64,000 bases of DNA from Caballeronia sp. TF1N1 (GCF_022878925.1 NZ_CP084629.1:682001-746000); one strand, 5' to 3'. Shown: positions 8,967 to 17,919, numbered from the stretch's first letter. The notes: generated by a model from the sequence alone, not told the origin. A program made the numbers and translations.

Positions 8967-10444
8967 ACACGCGCCGCCTGTCGTGGGTCTTGTCGTCGAG
9001 CGGCTGCGCGCTGCTTCTTTCCGCCTGCATCACGAGCGGCGGCATCCACCCACACGAGTCGATGATCGACCCCGCCACGCTCGACGCCGGTGCCGCTCTG
9101 CGCGCGACCCAAGCCGATGCGAAATGGCCCGCCGACGCCTGGTGGCGTCAATGGAACGACCCGCAGCTGGATACGCTGGTGCAGGACGCGACAGCAGGCA
9201 ATCCCGGGCTGCGCGCGGTGGCGGAGCGGATCGACGCGGCGCGTTTTCAGGCGCAGATCGCAGGCGCGGCCGAGTTGCCGCAAGTCAGCGCGAACGGCAG
9301 CTTCGAGCGCAGACGTTATGCCCGCTACACCACGCCCGCGCCGCCCGGCGGCACGACCGTGTGGAGCAACAATGTCGAGGCTGACCTTTCATACGATCTC
9401 GATCTGTGGGGCAAGAATCGCGCGATCCGCGAAGCCGCGCTCGACAACGTGCAAGCGGTGGCGGCCGACGCGCGCTTCGCCGAAGTCGAACTGCAGACGG
9501 CCGTGGTGCGCAGCTATGTGCAGTTGTCGCTGCAATACGCATTGCTCGATGTCTATCGCGACGTGCAGAACGAACAGCAGCGCACGCTCGATATCGCCAC
9601 GCGCCGCTGGCATGCGGGCGTCGGCAGCGGTCTCGAAGTCAGTCAGGCGCAGACGCAACTTGCCATGAGCACGACACGCGTGCAGGAAGCGCAGCAACAA
9701 CTCGCGCTTTCGCGCATCGGCATTGCGGGGCTGGCGGGCAAGGGGCCGGGTTATGCCGATGCCTTGCGCCGTCCCGGCCTCGCGCTGAGCGTGCCGGTCG
9801 ATTTGCCGGCGACGCTGCCGGCCGAGCTCGTCGGGCATCGCGCGGACGTGGTGGCCGGGCGCTGGCGCGTGTTGCAAGCGGACAAGGGCATCGACGCGGC
9901 GCATGCGGATTTCTATCCGGACATCAACTTGCTGGCGACGGCATCGCTGGGATCGGCGGCGACTTTCGGCGGCTTCTTCAACTTCGTCGATAGCAACGGC
10001 ATGGGCCACGGCGTGGGCGCGGCGATCTCGCTGCCGATCTTCGACGGCGGACGGCGGCGCGGCAACTACGGCGTCGCGGTGTCGTCGCGCGATGCCGCCG
10101 TCGACGCCTACAACCAGAGCGTGATCGGCGCAATGCAGCGCGTTGCCACGCAAGTCGTAACCTTGCGTTCGCTCGGCGAGCAGCAGGCGTCGATCGAGGA
10201 CACGCTCGATTCGGCGCGCAAGTCGTTTCAGCTTGCCGACACGGGGTATCGCAGCGGCATCACCGAGTTTTTGAACGTGCTGGCCGCGCAGAATGCGCAG
10301 TTGCAGCAGGAACAAAGCCTCGCGACGATTCGGGCGAAACGTCTCGATGCCTGGGCGTTATTGATGAAGGAACTGGGCGGCGGCTTTGCATCGTCCATGC
10401 CGCGGGAAGCAACCCAAGGAGTCGCCGATGCCACGCGAGATTGA
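8963..10444 (+). CDS. RND/MFS-type outer-membrane efflux lipoprotein, NodT family
   Basis: 493 aa. The N-terminus MNTRRLSWVL ... LLLSAC is a lipoprotein signal with the lipobox Cys at about residue 23. The body contains two repeats of the TolC-like outer-membrane-factor fold: WWRQWNDPQLDTLVQDA, then DLSYDLDLWGKNRA, and later ISLPIFDGGRRRGNY. These are hallmark NodT segments. The ATG overlaps the FUSC stop and its own end overlaps the DUF1656 gene by 17 bp, so the four genes are tightly coupled. Confidence 0.9.
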   Translation: MNTRRLSWVLSSSGCALLLSACITSGGIHPHESMIDPATLDAGAALRATQADAKWPADAWWRQWNDPQLDTLVQDATAGNPGLRAVAERIDAARFQAQIAGAAELPQVSANGSFERRRYARYTTPAPPGGTTVWSNNVEADLSYDLDLWGKNRAIREAALDNVQAVAADARFAEVELQTAVVRSYVQLSLQYALLDVYRDVQNEQQRTLDIATRRWHAGVGSGLEVSQAQTQLAMSTTRVQEAQQQLALSRIGIAGLAGKGPGYADALRRPGLALSVPVDLPATLPAELVGHRADVVAGRWRVLQADKGIDAAHADFYPDINLLATASLGSAATFGGFFNFVDSNGMGHGVGAAISLPIFDGGRRRGNYGVAVSSRDAAVDAYNQSVIGAMQRVATQVVTLRSLGEQQASIEDTLDSARKSFQLADTGYRSGITEFLNVLAAQNAQLQQEQSLATIRAKRLDAWALLMKELGGGFASSMPREATQGVADATRD

Positions 10445-10628
10445 CGTCTTCTCGCTTCTCATGCCCGGCTTGCTGCCGATACTTGCTGGCTGCGTGCTGC
10501 TGTTCGTCGTTCTCGATCTCGTGCTGGCGCGGCTCGGGTTTTATCGCTTTACGTGGCACGCGAGCCTCTTTCGCGTCGCGCTCTTCGCTGCGATGTTCAG
10601 CGGCGCTTCGCTGCTCTCATGGCGATGA
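10428..10628 (+). CDS. DUF1656 small membrane protein (AaeX-like)
   Basis: 66 aa from the ATG at 10428 with AAGGAG upstream. It begins MPREIDVFSLLMPGLLP and has two hydrophobic helices, the standard form of the DUF1656/AaeX peptide found between FUSC exporters and their HlyD adaptors. It overlaps the NodT gene by 17 bp and the adaptor gene by 4 bp. It is probably an accessory inner-membrane subunit; exact function is not known. Confidence 0.85.
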   Translation: MPREIDVFSLLMPGLLPILAGCVLLFVVLDLVLARLGFYRFTWHASLFRVALFAAMFSGASLLSWR

Positions 10629-11611
10629 AACCACCCAATGACATCAAGATGAAAACGCAATCCATCCTGCGCGCGGGGTTCACGCTCACGATACTGGTCG
10701 TGGCGATCGTGCTGGTTCGCATGCTGTGGCTCGACTACATGTACTCGCCTTGGACGCGCGACGGACGCGTGCGCGCGCAGGTCGTGCAAGTCGCGACGGA
10801 TGTTTCCGGCCTCGTCAGCGACGTACGCGTGAAGGACAACCAGCTCGTGCGCAAGGGCGACATTCTGTTCGTGCTCGATCCGGCTCGCTTCCATTACGCC
10901 GTGGCTCAGGCCGGTGCCGATCTCGCGCGTGCGCAGGCGCAAATGGCGCAGGCGAAGGCGCGCATGGCCGCGAGCGAATCCGGTTTTGCGATGAAACGCG
11001 CTCAGGCGGCGCGCCGCGCCAATCTTGCGGGCGACGTGATATCGGACGAAAGCCGGCTGGATTCGGCATCGCTCGCGAGGCAATCGGCGTCGGATCATGC
11101 CGCCGATGTCGCCGCCTACAACGCGGCCGAGGCGGCCGTAAAGGCAGCGGTAGTGGCGCAGGAGACGGCCGCGCTGAACCTGACGCGCAGCGAGGTGCGC
11201 GCGCCGTCCGATGGTTTCATCACGAACCTGAACCTTTATCCGGGTGATTTCGCCACGGCCGGGACCGCGCGCATGGCGCTGATCGACTCCCACTCGTTCT
11301 GGGTCTACGGCTACTTCGAGGAAACGAAGCTGCCGCACGTGCAAGTGGGCGATCGGGCGACGATCAGACTGCTATCGGGCGGTGAAGACATTCAAGGTCA
11401 CGTGGATAGTCTCGCAAGCGGGATCGCCGACCGTGACAATCCGACGAGCGGCGATTTGCTCGCCGACGTCAACCCGATTTTTACGTGGGTGCGGCTCGCG
11501 CAGCGAGTGCCGGTGCGGATTCATATCGATCGTGTTCCCGAGAGAATGAGGCTCGCGATGGGGATGACTTGCACGGTGACGTTGCAGCCGCATGGGAGCG
11601 GTCGTGGGTGA
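10625..11611 (+). CDS. HlyD/EmrA-type membrane fusion protein (AaeA-like)
   Basis: About 328 aa. One N-terminal transmembrane helix (FTLTILVVAIVLVRML) is followed by a biotinyl-lipoyl-like beta domain (YSPWTRDGRVRAQVVQVATD, VSGLVSDVRVKDNQLVRKGD), a helical hairpin rich in Ala/Gln (~100-190), and the second lipoyl half EVRAPSDGFITNLNLYPGDF. This links the FUSC pump to NodT. The start is placed at 10625, where the ATG overlaps the DUF1656 stop (ATGA). ATGs at 10619 and 10649 are alternatives and none has a strong ribosome site, consistent with translational coupling. Confidence 0.87.
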   Translation: MKPPNDIKMKTQSILRAGFTLTILVVAIVLVRMLWLDYMYSPWTRDGRVRAQVVQVATDVSGLVSDVRVKDNQLVRKGDILFVLDPARFHYAVAQAGADLARAQAQMAQAKARMAASESGFAMKRAQAARRANLAGDVISDESRLDSASLARQSASDHAADVAAYNAAEAAVKAAVVAQETAALNLTRSEVRAPSDGFITNLNLYPGDFATAGTARMALIDSHSFWVYGYFEETKLPHVQVGDRATIRLLSGGEDIQGHVDSLASGIADRDNPTSGDLLADVNPIFTWVRLAQRVPVRIHIDRVPERMRLAMGMTCTVTLQPHGSGRG

Positions 11612-11753
11612 GCGTCGCGGCGCCGCCTTTTGAACGATTAAGGAAAAATAAGTACCGTCGCGTGGATGGCCTCGCGCATCATCGCTTGGGAAGCACGCTT
11701 TTCCTGGAGCGCGTCACTTCGACCGCTCCTTCCAGCGCGCTTTCGGCGATGTA

Positions 11754-11775
11754 AAAGGCCGCGCGCCTTTGCATC
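11754..11775 (+). terminator. Possible terminator after the efflux operon
   Basis: AAAGGC, loop CGCGC, GCCTTT form a perfect 6-bp stem at 11754-11770, followed by the moderately T-rich GCATCTTCTTCT. It lies between the adaptor stop (11611) and the response regulator start. It could end the efflux transcript or be part of the next leader. Confidence 0.35.
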
Positions 11776-11805
11776 TTCTTCTGTCCGCTCACGAAGGGAG
11801 ATGTG

Positions 11806-12492
11806 ATGAGCAGTCATCCGCGCAGCGATGCGAGCGCTGACGCCAGCAACAACACCGCGAGCGCCATGGTGTACGTGGTGGACGACGACGAATCGATGCG
11901 CCAAGCCGTCAGCAATCTCCTGCGTTCGGTGGGCCTCAAGGTCGAAACCTTCGGCTCCGCGCAGGAGTTTCTGGCGTTCGACATGCCGGATGTGCCGAGT
12001 TGCCTGATCCTCGACGTGCGTCTCAAGGGACAAAGCGGACTTGCGGTGCAGGAGCAGATTGCATCGAGCGAACTGAGTCTGCCGATCATCTTCATGACGG
12101 GGCATGGCGATATCGCGATGACGGTCAAGGCGATGAAGGCCGGCGCGCAGGACTTCCTGGCCAAGCCGTTCCGCGATCAGGACATGCTCGATGCAGTGGA
12201 ACAGGCGCTGGCCAACGATGCGCAGCGTCGCGCGACGAACCGTTCGGTAGCGGATTTGCGGCATTGCTACGACACGTTGACGGCACGTGAGCGTGAGGTC
12301 ATGGCATTCGTCGCCTCGGGCCTCATGAACAAGCAGATCGCGGCGGAGATGGGCCTGAGCGAGATCACCGTGAAAATCTATCGCGGGCAGGCCATGCGGA
12401 AGATGGGGGCGCGCTCGCTTGCGGATTTCGTGAGGAAGGCGGAGGCGTTGGGAGTCGCATTGCCGGTGAGGCGCGCGCGGGGTGGGGTTTGA
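11806..12492 (+). CDS. FixJ/NarL-type response regulator (orphan)
   Basis: 228 aa. An N-terminal receiver domain has acidic pocket residues DDD at 26-28, likely phospho-acceptor Asp70 in LILDVRL, and the KPF switch Lys near residue 122. A C-terminal LuxR-type helix-turn-helix follows (YDTLTAREREVMAFVASGLM, then NKQIAAEMGLSEITVKIYRG). The ATG at 11806 is preceded by AAGGGAG at a 5-base spacing. No sensor kinase gene is in the window, so its partner must be elsewhere. The first ~20 residues are a Ser/Ala/Asn-rich extension outside the receiver. Confidence 0.88.
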   Translation: MSSHPRSDASADASNNTASAMVYVVDDDESMRQAVSNLLRSVGLKVETFGSAQEFLAFDMPDVPSCLILDVRLKGQSGLAVQEQIASSELSLPIIFMTGHGDIAMTVKAMKAGAQDFLAKPFRDQDMLDAVEQALANDAQRRATNRSVADLRHCYDTLTAREREVMAFVASGLMNKQIAAEMGLSEITVKIYRGQAMRKMGARSLADFVRKAEALGVALPVRRARGGV

Positions 12493-12802
12493 GATGGTTG
12501 GCCTTGGGCGAGGGCGATTGGCACTGCGCAGTGTGCTTATTGAATCACGCGACGACGAACCGCTCACACCCTATACGCACGTATAACTCACCTGCCGCCT
12601 CCGTCTGAACAACCGCACCGCGTTAGACCTCGCGCTAGTCAACCCGCCCGCGCCGCATCGAACCCCGACTAAACCTCCGTATGATCTGAACCAACCATCG
12701 GTCATTCAAGCCACCCCAACGTACGACTGGCTGTACGAATTGCCGTGCGATACCGTGGAGTCCATGCAAAGTCGCTCAAACAACTTCACTGGATGACCGG
12801 TC
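12493..12802. other. 310-bp intergenic region with a 14-bp palindrome
   Basis: No convincing gene. TATACG-CA-CGTATA at 12572-12585 is a perfect inverted repeat, and GTACGA occurs twice at 12721-12738. The region presumably holds the promoter of the downstream AraC gene. No clear sigma-70 boxes were picked. Confidence 0.4.
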
Positions 12803-13759
12803 ATGACCATTTCGTCGATGTCGTATCCCGAACCCGTAGTCGAGGTCGCGCAGAAGAGCCGGGCGAACGGAATCGGAATGGAACATGCATGGCGCACACC
12901 TCCCGACGACGCTGCCAGCAGCCGTCCGCGCGGCGGCATTCTCCTCTCGCGATGGACCTGCAACGACAAGTCGCCGGTGGAAGTCGCAAGTGTCGAGAGC
13001 GCGACGCATCATTGCATCGCACTGAGTCTCAAGTGCACGTCACTCACGTTTTCTCATGCAGGCAAGACGCTCGTGCGCGGACGCGTCGCCGCCGGGGCCG
13101 TGCAGATCACGGCGCCCGACGTGCGCTGCAGCGCCGTGTTCGAGTCGCCTGCCGACGTGCTGCATCTTTTCGTCGGGCAACAGGTCTTGAGCGAATGCTT
13201 CGAGGACATGTTCGGGCGGCCGCATGCAGGCGATATTCGTATCGACGATCCCAAGCTCGTGCGCGACCCCGCGCTGGAACGGCTCGGACAGGCGCTCGCG
13301 GTATCGCAATCGGAGGACGCGGCGGTGGGCAAGGTGTTCACCGATAGCGTCAGCTTCGCCATCGTGTCGCGCCTGGTTGCACGGCACTTCACGCTGGCCG
13401 ACCGGCAAAAGCGCGAGGCCAGCGCCTTGCCCGCGTGGCGGCTCAATCGCGCGATCGAATTTATCGATGCCCATCTCGCCGATTCGATCGGCCTCGCGGA
13501 TATCGCCGGCAGCACAGGGCTCACGCGCATGCATTTCGCCTCGCAGTTTCGCCGCGCGACGGGCATGCCGCCGCACGAGTTTCTCCTGCGCCGCCGCGTG
13601 GAATACGCGCAGCGCCTGCTGCGCGAGTCGAAGCAAAACATGCTCGATGTCGCCCTGAGTTGCGGCTTCCGCTCGCAGGCTCACTTCACGACCGTATTCA
13701 AGCGAATGGTCGGCGATACCCCGTACTGCTGGAAGACGAAGACGAACGTCGCCGGGTAA
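12803..13759 (+). CDS. AraC-family transcriptional regulator
   Basis: 318 aa. The C-terminal ~100 residues hold the paired helix-turn-helix of the AraC/XylS family: LNRAIEFIDAHLADSIGLAD, IAGSTGLTRMHFASQFRRAT, then VALSCGFRSQAHFTTVFKRM. The N-terminal ~200 residues form a sensing domain that I cannot assign to a ligand. Its gene stands alone on its strand with regulators on both sides. A second in-frame ATG five codons downstream (12818) is also possible as start. Confidence 0.87.
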   Translation: MTISSMSYPEPVVEVAQKSRANGIGMEHAWRTPPDDAASSRPRGGILLSRWTCNDKSPVEVASVESATHHCIALSLKCTSLTFSHAGKTLVRGRVAAGAVQITAPDVRCSAVFESPADVLHLFVGQQVLSECFEDMFGRPHAGDIRIDDPKLVRDPALERLGQALAVSQSEDAAVGKVFTDSVSFAIVSRLVARHFTLADRQKREASALPAWRLNRAIEFIDAHLADSIGLADIAGSTGLTRMHFASQFRRATGMPPHEFLLRRRVEYAQRLLRESKQNMLDVALSCGFRSQAHFTTVFKRMVGDTPYCWKTKTNVAG

Positions 13760-13820
13760 TGAGTGTTGTTCGATAAAGGCCGCGTCGTTACGCGCGGAAG
13801 TCCGCCAAGGAACCACTGTC

Positions 13821-14240
13821 ATGCGCTATCTCGACGATCCAGTCTCCTCACGACGAGCCAGTTCTGCCGATACGGTCTTGAGCGGCCGCATCGCGCTTGG
13901 GGCGTGGACGCGCCGCTTGATTCTCGCGACCGGTCTATGGGCGCTCGTCGAGTTGCCGTTCGAGTTATGGATCAGTCTCTCGGCGCGCGATGCGCTTGCA
14001 TGCATCGTCGGCAAACTCTTGTGGCTGGCGCTCGTTGGGTTCGTGCTGACCGGCAGCCGCGTCGCGCGCATCGTCTATGCGTTGCTCTGCACGATCGGTC
14101 TGATGGCAATGTCATTCGGGCTGCCGGTCGAGTTCCGCGTGTCGCCGCTGCTGTTTCTGCTGTCTTCGGTGGAATGCGTGCTGAAGGCGAGCGCCTTCGT
14201 GTGTCTCGTATCCGCGGATGCTCGTCCGTACGAGGACTGA
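13821..14240 (+). CDS. Small polytopic membrane protein, unknown function
   Basis: 139 aa. After a ~28-residue polar N-terminus there are about four hydrophobic segments: LILATGLWALVELPFELWI, LLWLALVGFVLTGS, IVYALLCTIGLMAMSF and SPLLFLLSSVECVLKASAF. SD AAGGAA lies ~9 bases before the ATG. I do not recognise the family. It lies between an AraC regulator and a winged-helix/ATPase regulator on the same strand, with no sign of which it serves. The base composition matches its neighbours, so it is not an obvious import. Confidence 0.7.
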   Translation: MRYLDDPVSSRRASSADTVLSGRIALGAWTRRLILATGLWALVELPFELWISLSARDALACIVGKLLWLALVGFVLTGSRVARIVYALLCTIGLMAMSFGLPVEFRVSPLLFLLSSVECVLKASAFVCLVSADARPYED

Positions 14241-14294
14241 TTGCGCATGCGCGCAACGTGGCGGTTCCGTTAATCAACCAGGCGTGAGTGCGGC

Positions 14295-15758
14295 ATGATC
14301 AAGATCGGTCGAATCGTAGTGTCGCTGGAAATGCGCGAGGCGCGTCTGGATGGGCGACTGCTCGAGGTCGGCTCGCGCGCGTTCGACATCCTCGAATTGC
14401 TGATTCGCGCAAATGGCAAAACGGTCACGAAGGATGAGATTCTGCGCCACGTGTGGCCGAAATCGGTGGTCGGCGAGAACAACATCCATGTGCAGCTTTC
14501 GACGCTCAGGCGTGTCCTCGGCGCTGACGGTCAGGCTATCCATACCGTGTCCGGTCGAGGTTATCGGCTGGCGAATGCGGTCGACGTGTCCGCGCCTGCC
14601 GATTCAATTGATCCGAAAGCGACGCACCTCGACGCCCTGCCGCATCATCGCGCGGCTTTGATCGGACGCGAGAGCGCGCTTGCGGAGATCGTCGGTGCGT
14701 TGCAGGAAGCGCATCTCGTCACGTTGCTGGGCTCGGGCGGTATTGGCAAGACGCAGCTTGGCATCGCGGCGGCGCGTTCGATTGCGGCTAACGCACAGAT
14801 CGATGTGTGCTTCGTTTCGCTCGCGGCCGTGAACGATGCGCGCATGGTCGCGGACACCATCGCCGAAGCACTTGGCATCGAGCGTTCCATGAGCGATGGT
14901 TCGATCAAAGCGCTCATCACGGTTCTTCAGAGCCGCAAGATACTGCTGTTGCTGGACAACTGCGAGCATGTAATCGAGGCAGCCGCGTCGCTCGCCCAAC
15001 AACTCGTGGAAGCATGCGCGGAGCTGCGAATTTTGGCGACGAGCCGTGAGCCACTGCGCACGCACGACGAAAAGTGCTACCGGGTCGCGCCGCTCGACAT
15101 GCCCGATGTCGAGGCCACCTCGCAAGCGATTCTCGCCAGCGCCTCGGTGCGGATGTTTCTCGCGCAGATGAGCGCGTTGAATGTGTCGGTCGAACGGGAC
15201 CGCGGCAGTCTCGACATGCTCGCGACGATCTGCCGCCGGCTCGACGGCATTCCGTTGGCACTCGAACTCGCCGCAGCGCGGGCGGCTGTGTTCGGCATAC
15301 GCAGGCTGGCCGCGGAACTCGATGATCGGTTCCATTCGCTGACGGGCGGGCTCAGGACTGCGCCGCCTCGGCAGCAGACCTTGGCCGCTTCGCTCGACTG
15401 GAGCTACAAACTGCTCGGCGCGGCCGAGCGCGTAGTGCTGCAACGGCTCGCCGTATTCCCCGACCGCTTTTCGCTGGATGAGGCTTGCACGGTCGCCGCG
15501 TGCGAATGGTTATCGCGAAACGAGGTCATGGAGGCGATCGTCGGCCTCGCCTCGAAGTGTCTTCTGATGACTTCGTTCGACAGCACGACTCGTGACTATT
15601 TCCTGCTGGAGACGACGCGCGACTATGCGTTGCGCAAGTCGGGCGAGTCCGACGACGCTGGTGTCGTGACGTCTACACGCACTGAGCCGCGCATGCGAAC
15701 GCTAGGTGCTGCGGCGCGCGGCGGCAGGCTCGTGTTGGTATCGGCCGCTTCCCGATGA
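14295..15758 (+). CDS. Winged-helix (OmpR-type) DNA-binding domain fused to an NB-ARC-like ATPase; shortened C-terminus
   Basis: 487 aa. Residues ~1-95 are an OmpR/PhoB-type winged helix (FDILELLIRANGKTVTKDEI ... VSGRGYRLAN). Residues ~125-440 are a STAND-type ATPase with Walker A GSGGIGKTQL, Walker B ILLLLDNCEH, the sensor stretch ILATSREPL and the GIPLALELAAAR motif. Related bacterial regulators usually continue for several hundred residues as a helical-repeat sensor. Here the conserved segment LLETTRDYALRK is followed by only ~40 atypical residues. Either this is a short natural form or the 3' half has been lost. The receiver gene follows after 37 bp and may share its transcript. Confidence 0.8.
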   Translation: MIKIGRIVVSLEMREARLDGRLLEVGSRAFDILELLIRANGKTVTKDEILRHVWPKSVVGENNIHVQLSTLRRVLGADGQAIHTVSGRGYRLANAVDVSAPADSIDPKATHLDALPHHRAALIGRESALAEIVGALQEAHLVTLLGSGGIGKTQLGIAAARSIAANAQIDVCFVSLAAVNDARMVADTIAEALGIERSMSDGSIKALITVLQSRKILLLLDNCEHVIEAAASLAQQLVEACAELRILATSREPLRTHDEKCYRVAPLDMPDVEATSQAILASASVRMFLAQMSALNVSVERDRGSLDMLATICRRLDGIPLALELAAARAAVFGIRRLAAELDDRFHSLTGGLRTAPPRQQTLAASLDWSYKLLGAAERVVLQRLAVFPDRFSLDEACTVAACEWLSRNEVMEAIVGLASKCLLMTSFDSTTRDYFLLETTRDYALRKSGESDDAGVVTSTRTEPRMRTLGAAARGGRLVLVSAASR

Positions 15759-15795
15759 ATCTGCCGCGACGCGAGCCACGGGAGCATTGGCATAC

Positions 15796-16179
15796 ATGAG
15801 CTTTGTCTGCATCGTCGATGACGACGCCTCGGTAAGACGCGGCGTCGGCAATTTGCTCAAGGCCGTTGGCTACGCGACCGCGATGTTTTCGTCGGGCGAG
15901 GAGTTTCTTGCATCGTCGGCCGTCGACGATGCCATGTGCGTTCTGCTCGATATCAAAATGCGAGGGATGCAGGGGCTCGATGTGCAACGTCGATTGAACG
16001 CCGAGCATCGGGGCATTCCGGTGGTGTTCATGTCCGCGCACGGTGACGACGATACGGTTCAGCGAGCCATGCAGCGTGGCGCGGTGGGTTTTCTGCGCAA
16101 GCCTTTCGATGAAGAGGGGTTGCTGGTTTCGATCGAGCTTGCGATTGCTGCGGGAAGACGGGGTGCGGCAGGGGCTTAG
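15796..16179 (+). CDS. Single-domain response regulator (receiver only)
   Basis: 127 aa, one receiver domain: acidic residues at 8-10, likely phospho-acceptor Asp52 in LLDIKM, SAHGDDDTV in the Thr/Ser switch region and KPF near the end. The sequence resembles the receiver of FixJ-type proteins but has no output domain. The ATG at 15796 is preferred over an upstream in-frame start at 15706 because homology begins there. It lies directly after the winged-helix/ATPase gene. No kinase is nearby, so it is an orphan receiver. Confidence 0.82.
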   Translation: MSFVCIVDDDASVRRGVGNLLKAVGYATAMFSSGEEFLASSAVDDAMCVLLDIKMRGMQGLDVQRRLNAEHRGIPVVFMSAHGDDDTVQRAMQRGAVGFLRKPFDEEGLLVSIELAIAAGRRGAAGA

Positions 16180-16233
16180 GCCTTTCGGTCGAAGGCGGGT
16201 CAGTTTCTTGAAATCTGGCTCGCACGCGACTTT

Positions 16234-16277
16234 TGCATGCAGTCGACCGTATGCATTTGCGTGGTATTCAATCGACC
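16234..16277. repeat. Copy 1 of a 44-bp imperfect direct repeat
   Basis: Starts TGCATGCAGTCGACCG and ends GGTATTCAATCGACC. It agrees with the copy at 16361-16404 at 37 of 44 positions by eye. It contains the palindromic core GCAGTCGACCGTATGC. Confidence 0.7.
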
Positions 16278-16360
16278 AAATGCGATTTTGTTCAAACCTG
16301 ATGGCGTCTGGTGGCTTGGCGAAATTCAGGTTCCTTGGAGCTTCGTTTGGCCGGTGGCAT

Positions 16361-16404
16361 TGCATGCGGTCGACCGCATACATTCGTCTGGTATTCAATC
16401 TACC
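16361..16404. repeat. Copy 2 of a 44-bp imperfect direct repeat
   Basis: Starts TGCATGCGGTCGACCG and ends GGTATTCAATCTACC. The core ATGCGGTCGACCGCAT is a perfect 16-bp palindrome. Its last bases overlap the stop codon of alkA at 16400-16402. Confidence 0.7.
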
Positions 16405-17323
16405 CGCCTCGCGCTGCCCCAGTCTCCATCGCCACTCCATTCCACAGATGTACTGCGGCATAAGCGCGCCAAGGCCGCCAACGCTCGATATGCGCCCGTT
16501 GCTGCGCGGGCTTGAGCAGGGCCGGATTGCGCCGCGCGATGGCCTGCATCAACACGAGATCGGCATCGGGCCATGCGTCTGGATCGCGCAGGGCGCGCAT
16601 CGCGATATAACCGACTGTCCATGGACCGATACCCGGCAGCGCCAGCAGATCGCGCTTCAACGCTTCGGCATCAGCGTCCGGTTCGTCGAGCGGCAACGCG
16701 CCTGTTGACACCGCATTCGCAAACCGCTGCACGGCTTCGACACGTTTCGTGGGCATGCCGATCTTATCCAGGTCCGCGGCGGCAAGCTCGGCGGGCGTCG
16801 GGAACCGCCAGGCAGTGGCCTCGTGCGAATGCCCATCGATCATTCGTCCCGCGCGCTGCACGATTCGTCCCATGATCGTCGAAGCGCCTTTCACGCTCAC
16901 TTGCTGGCCCACGATGGTTCTGACCACCAACTCGAACCCGGACCATGCGCCCGGCACGCGTAGCCCCGGCGAGGCATCGACTAGCGGCGCCAACAACGGG
17001 TCGCGTGACAACACGCTTGCAATCCGGCGGGGATCGGCATGCAGATCGAACATACGAGCGAGCGGTTCGGCAAGTTCATCGGCATGCCGCTGCGCATCGC
17101 CGTCGACGGTCACGACAAGGCGATGTTTGCGCTCATGCGGCCTGACTTCGACGGTGCCTTCATCGCCATGCCATTCGATCGCGCGTCGATAAACGCCGCC
17201 TTCCACCGACTCGACGCCCGCCGCCGCCCGGCCGCCTATGAAGGCGAGCAGGCGAGTCCAGTCGAAGGGCCGCTTGAAGGGCAACTCGATCGTCGTCGAA
17301 TTGCCGTGAGATGTGGATTGCAT
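16400..17323 (-). CDS. alkA: DNA-3-methyladenine glycosylase II (AlkA-like)
   Basis: About 307 aa from the ATG at 17323 (MQSTSHGNST); ATGs at 17344 and 17359 are upstream alternatives without better ribosome sites. Residues ~1-110 form the AlkA_N-type beta domain. The helix-hairpin-helix glycosylase domain shows IVGQQVSVKGASTIMGRIV, then LPGIGPWTVGYIAMRAL with the catalytic-type Asp in WPDADLVLMQA. The enzyme removes alkylated bases such as 3-methyladenine in the base-excision pathway. No Ada partner gene is adjacent. The start region carries GCATGC and GGCATTC words that resemble the recurrent intergenic motif of this window. Confidence 0.88.
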   Translation of the reverse strand: MQSTSHGNSTTIELPFKRPFDWTRLLAFIGGRAAAGVESVEGGVYRRAIEWHGDEGTVEVRPHERKHRLVVTVDGDAQRHADELAEPLARMFDLHADPRRIASVLSRDPLLAPLVDASPGLRVPGAWSGFELVVRTIVGQQVSVKGASTIMGRIVQRAGRMIDGHSHEATAWRFPTPAELAAADLDKIGMPTKRVEAVQRFANAVSTGALPLDEPDADAEALKRDLLALPGIGPWTVGYIAMRALRDPDAWPDADLVLMQAIARRNPALLKPAQQRAHIERWRPWRAYAAVHLWNGVAMETGAARGG

Positions 17324-17431
17324 TCTGAATGCCGAATGATGCATGCGATTGCCGCGCAATGGATGCCGATGTTACTCCATCGCCTGGCGGCCTTTGTCGT
17401 TCGACCAACGTCGTGCTTCGAGAAGGCGATG

Positions 17432-17800
17432 TCAGGGTCGCTGTGCAATGCGCATCGTGCTTTCGCTGAGCATGCGCCGGAACTCGGTATCGTAGGCGAG
17501 AGTTTGACGCGCGCTCGCGACGAGTTGCGAGCGCCGGTCCCACTGATCGGCGCGTAGTACGCAGCGCGACAGAACATCGGTGTAGACGCGACGCATGTTC
17601 GCGTTATCGTGATCGACGGTCAGGCGGGCAATGCTGACCTTCTCATCATGCGTGAGTTGCTGCGTGAGGCAATCGACCGTTGCGCGGTCCGTATCGGCTT
17701 GCGCGACGCTCACGTCCTGATCGTCGTAATAGAGCGTGAAGCCGCCAACGACGAGCGCCGCCCCAAGCGCCAGGCATGTACCTCTTATTGTGTTCAACAT
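17432..17800 (-). CDS. Small exported or membrane-anchored protein, unknown
   Basis: 122 aa. The N-terminus MLNTIRGTCLALGAALVVGG is a signal peptide or anchor; the mature part is short, charged and mostly helical, with two Cys (VDCLTQQ and LSRCVLR) that could pair in the periplasm. SD GGGGGA lies 2-3 bases before the ATG. I do not recognise the family. It lies 108 bp upstream of alkA on the same strand and is followed by no shared-function gene. Confidence 0.65.
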   Translation of the reverse strand: MLNTIRGTCLALGAALVVGGFTLYYDDQDVSVAQADTDRATVDCLTQQLTHDEKVSIARLTVDHDNANMRRVYTDVLSRCVLRADQWDRRSQLVASARQTLAYDTEFRRMLSESTMRIAQRP

Positions 17801-17919
17801 GTCCCCCGATGTCAGGCTCTTCGGCCATTGGCGCGAATCGTAGCGAAGCTTGCGAGGATTCGGCCGATCGAACTGTGCGCGGGGGAACGCAGCGTTCGAT
17901 GCGCTTGAGTATGGCGTTT

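Noticed and set aside
16234..16404. CRISPR-like pair of repeats
   Set aside because: Only two copies, diverged and with palindromic cores, a spacing far too long, and no cas genes.
16043..16708. 221-codon plus-strand frame across the receiver end, repeats and alkA end
   Set aside because: It spans parts of two real genes in wrong frames and shows no family features.
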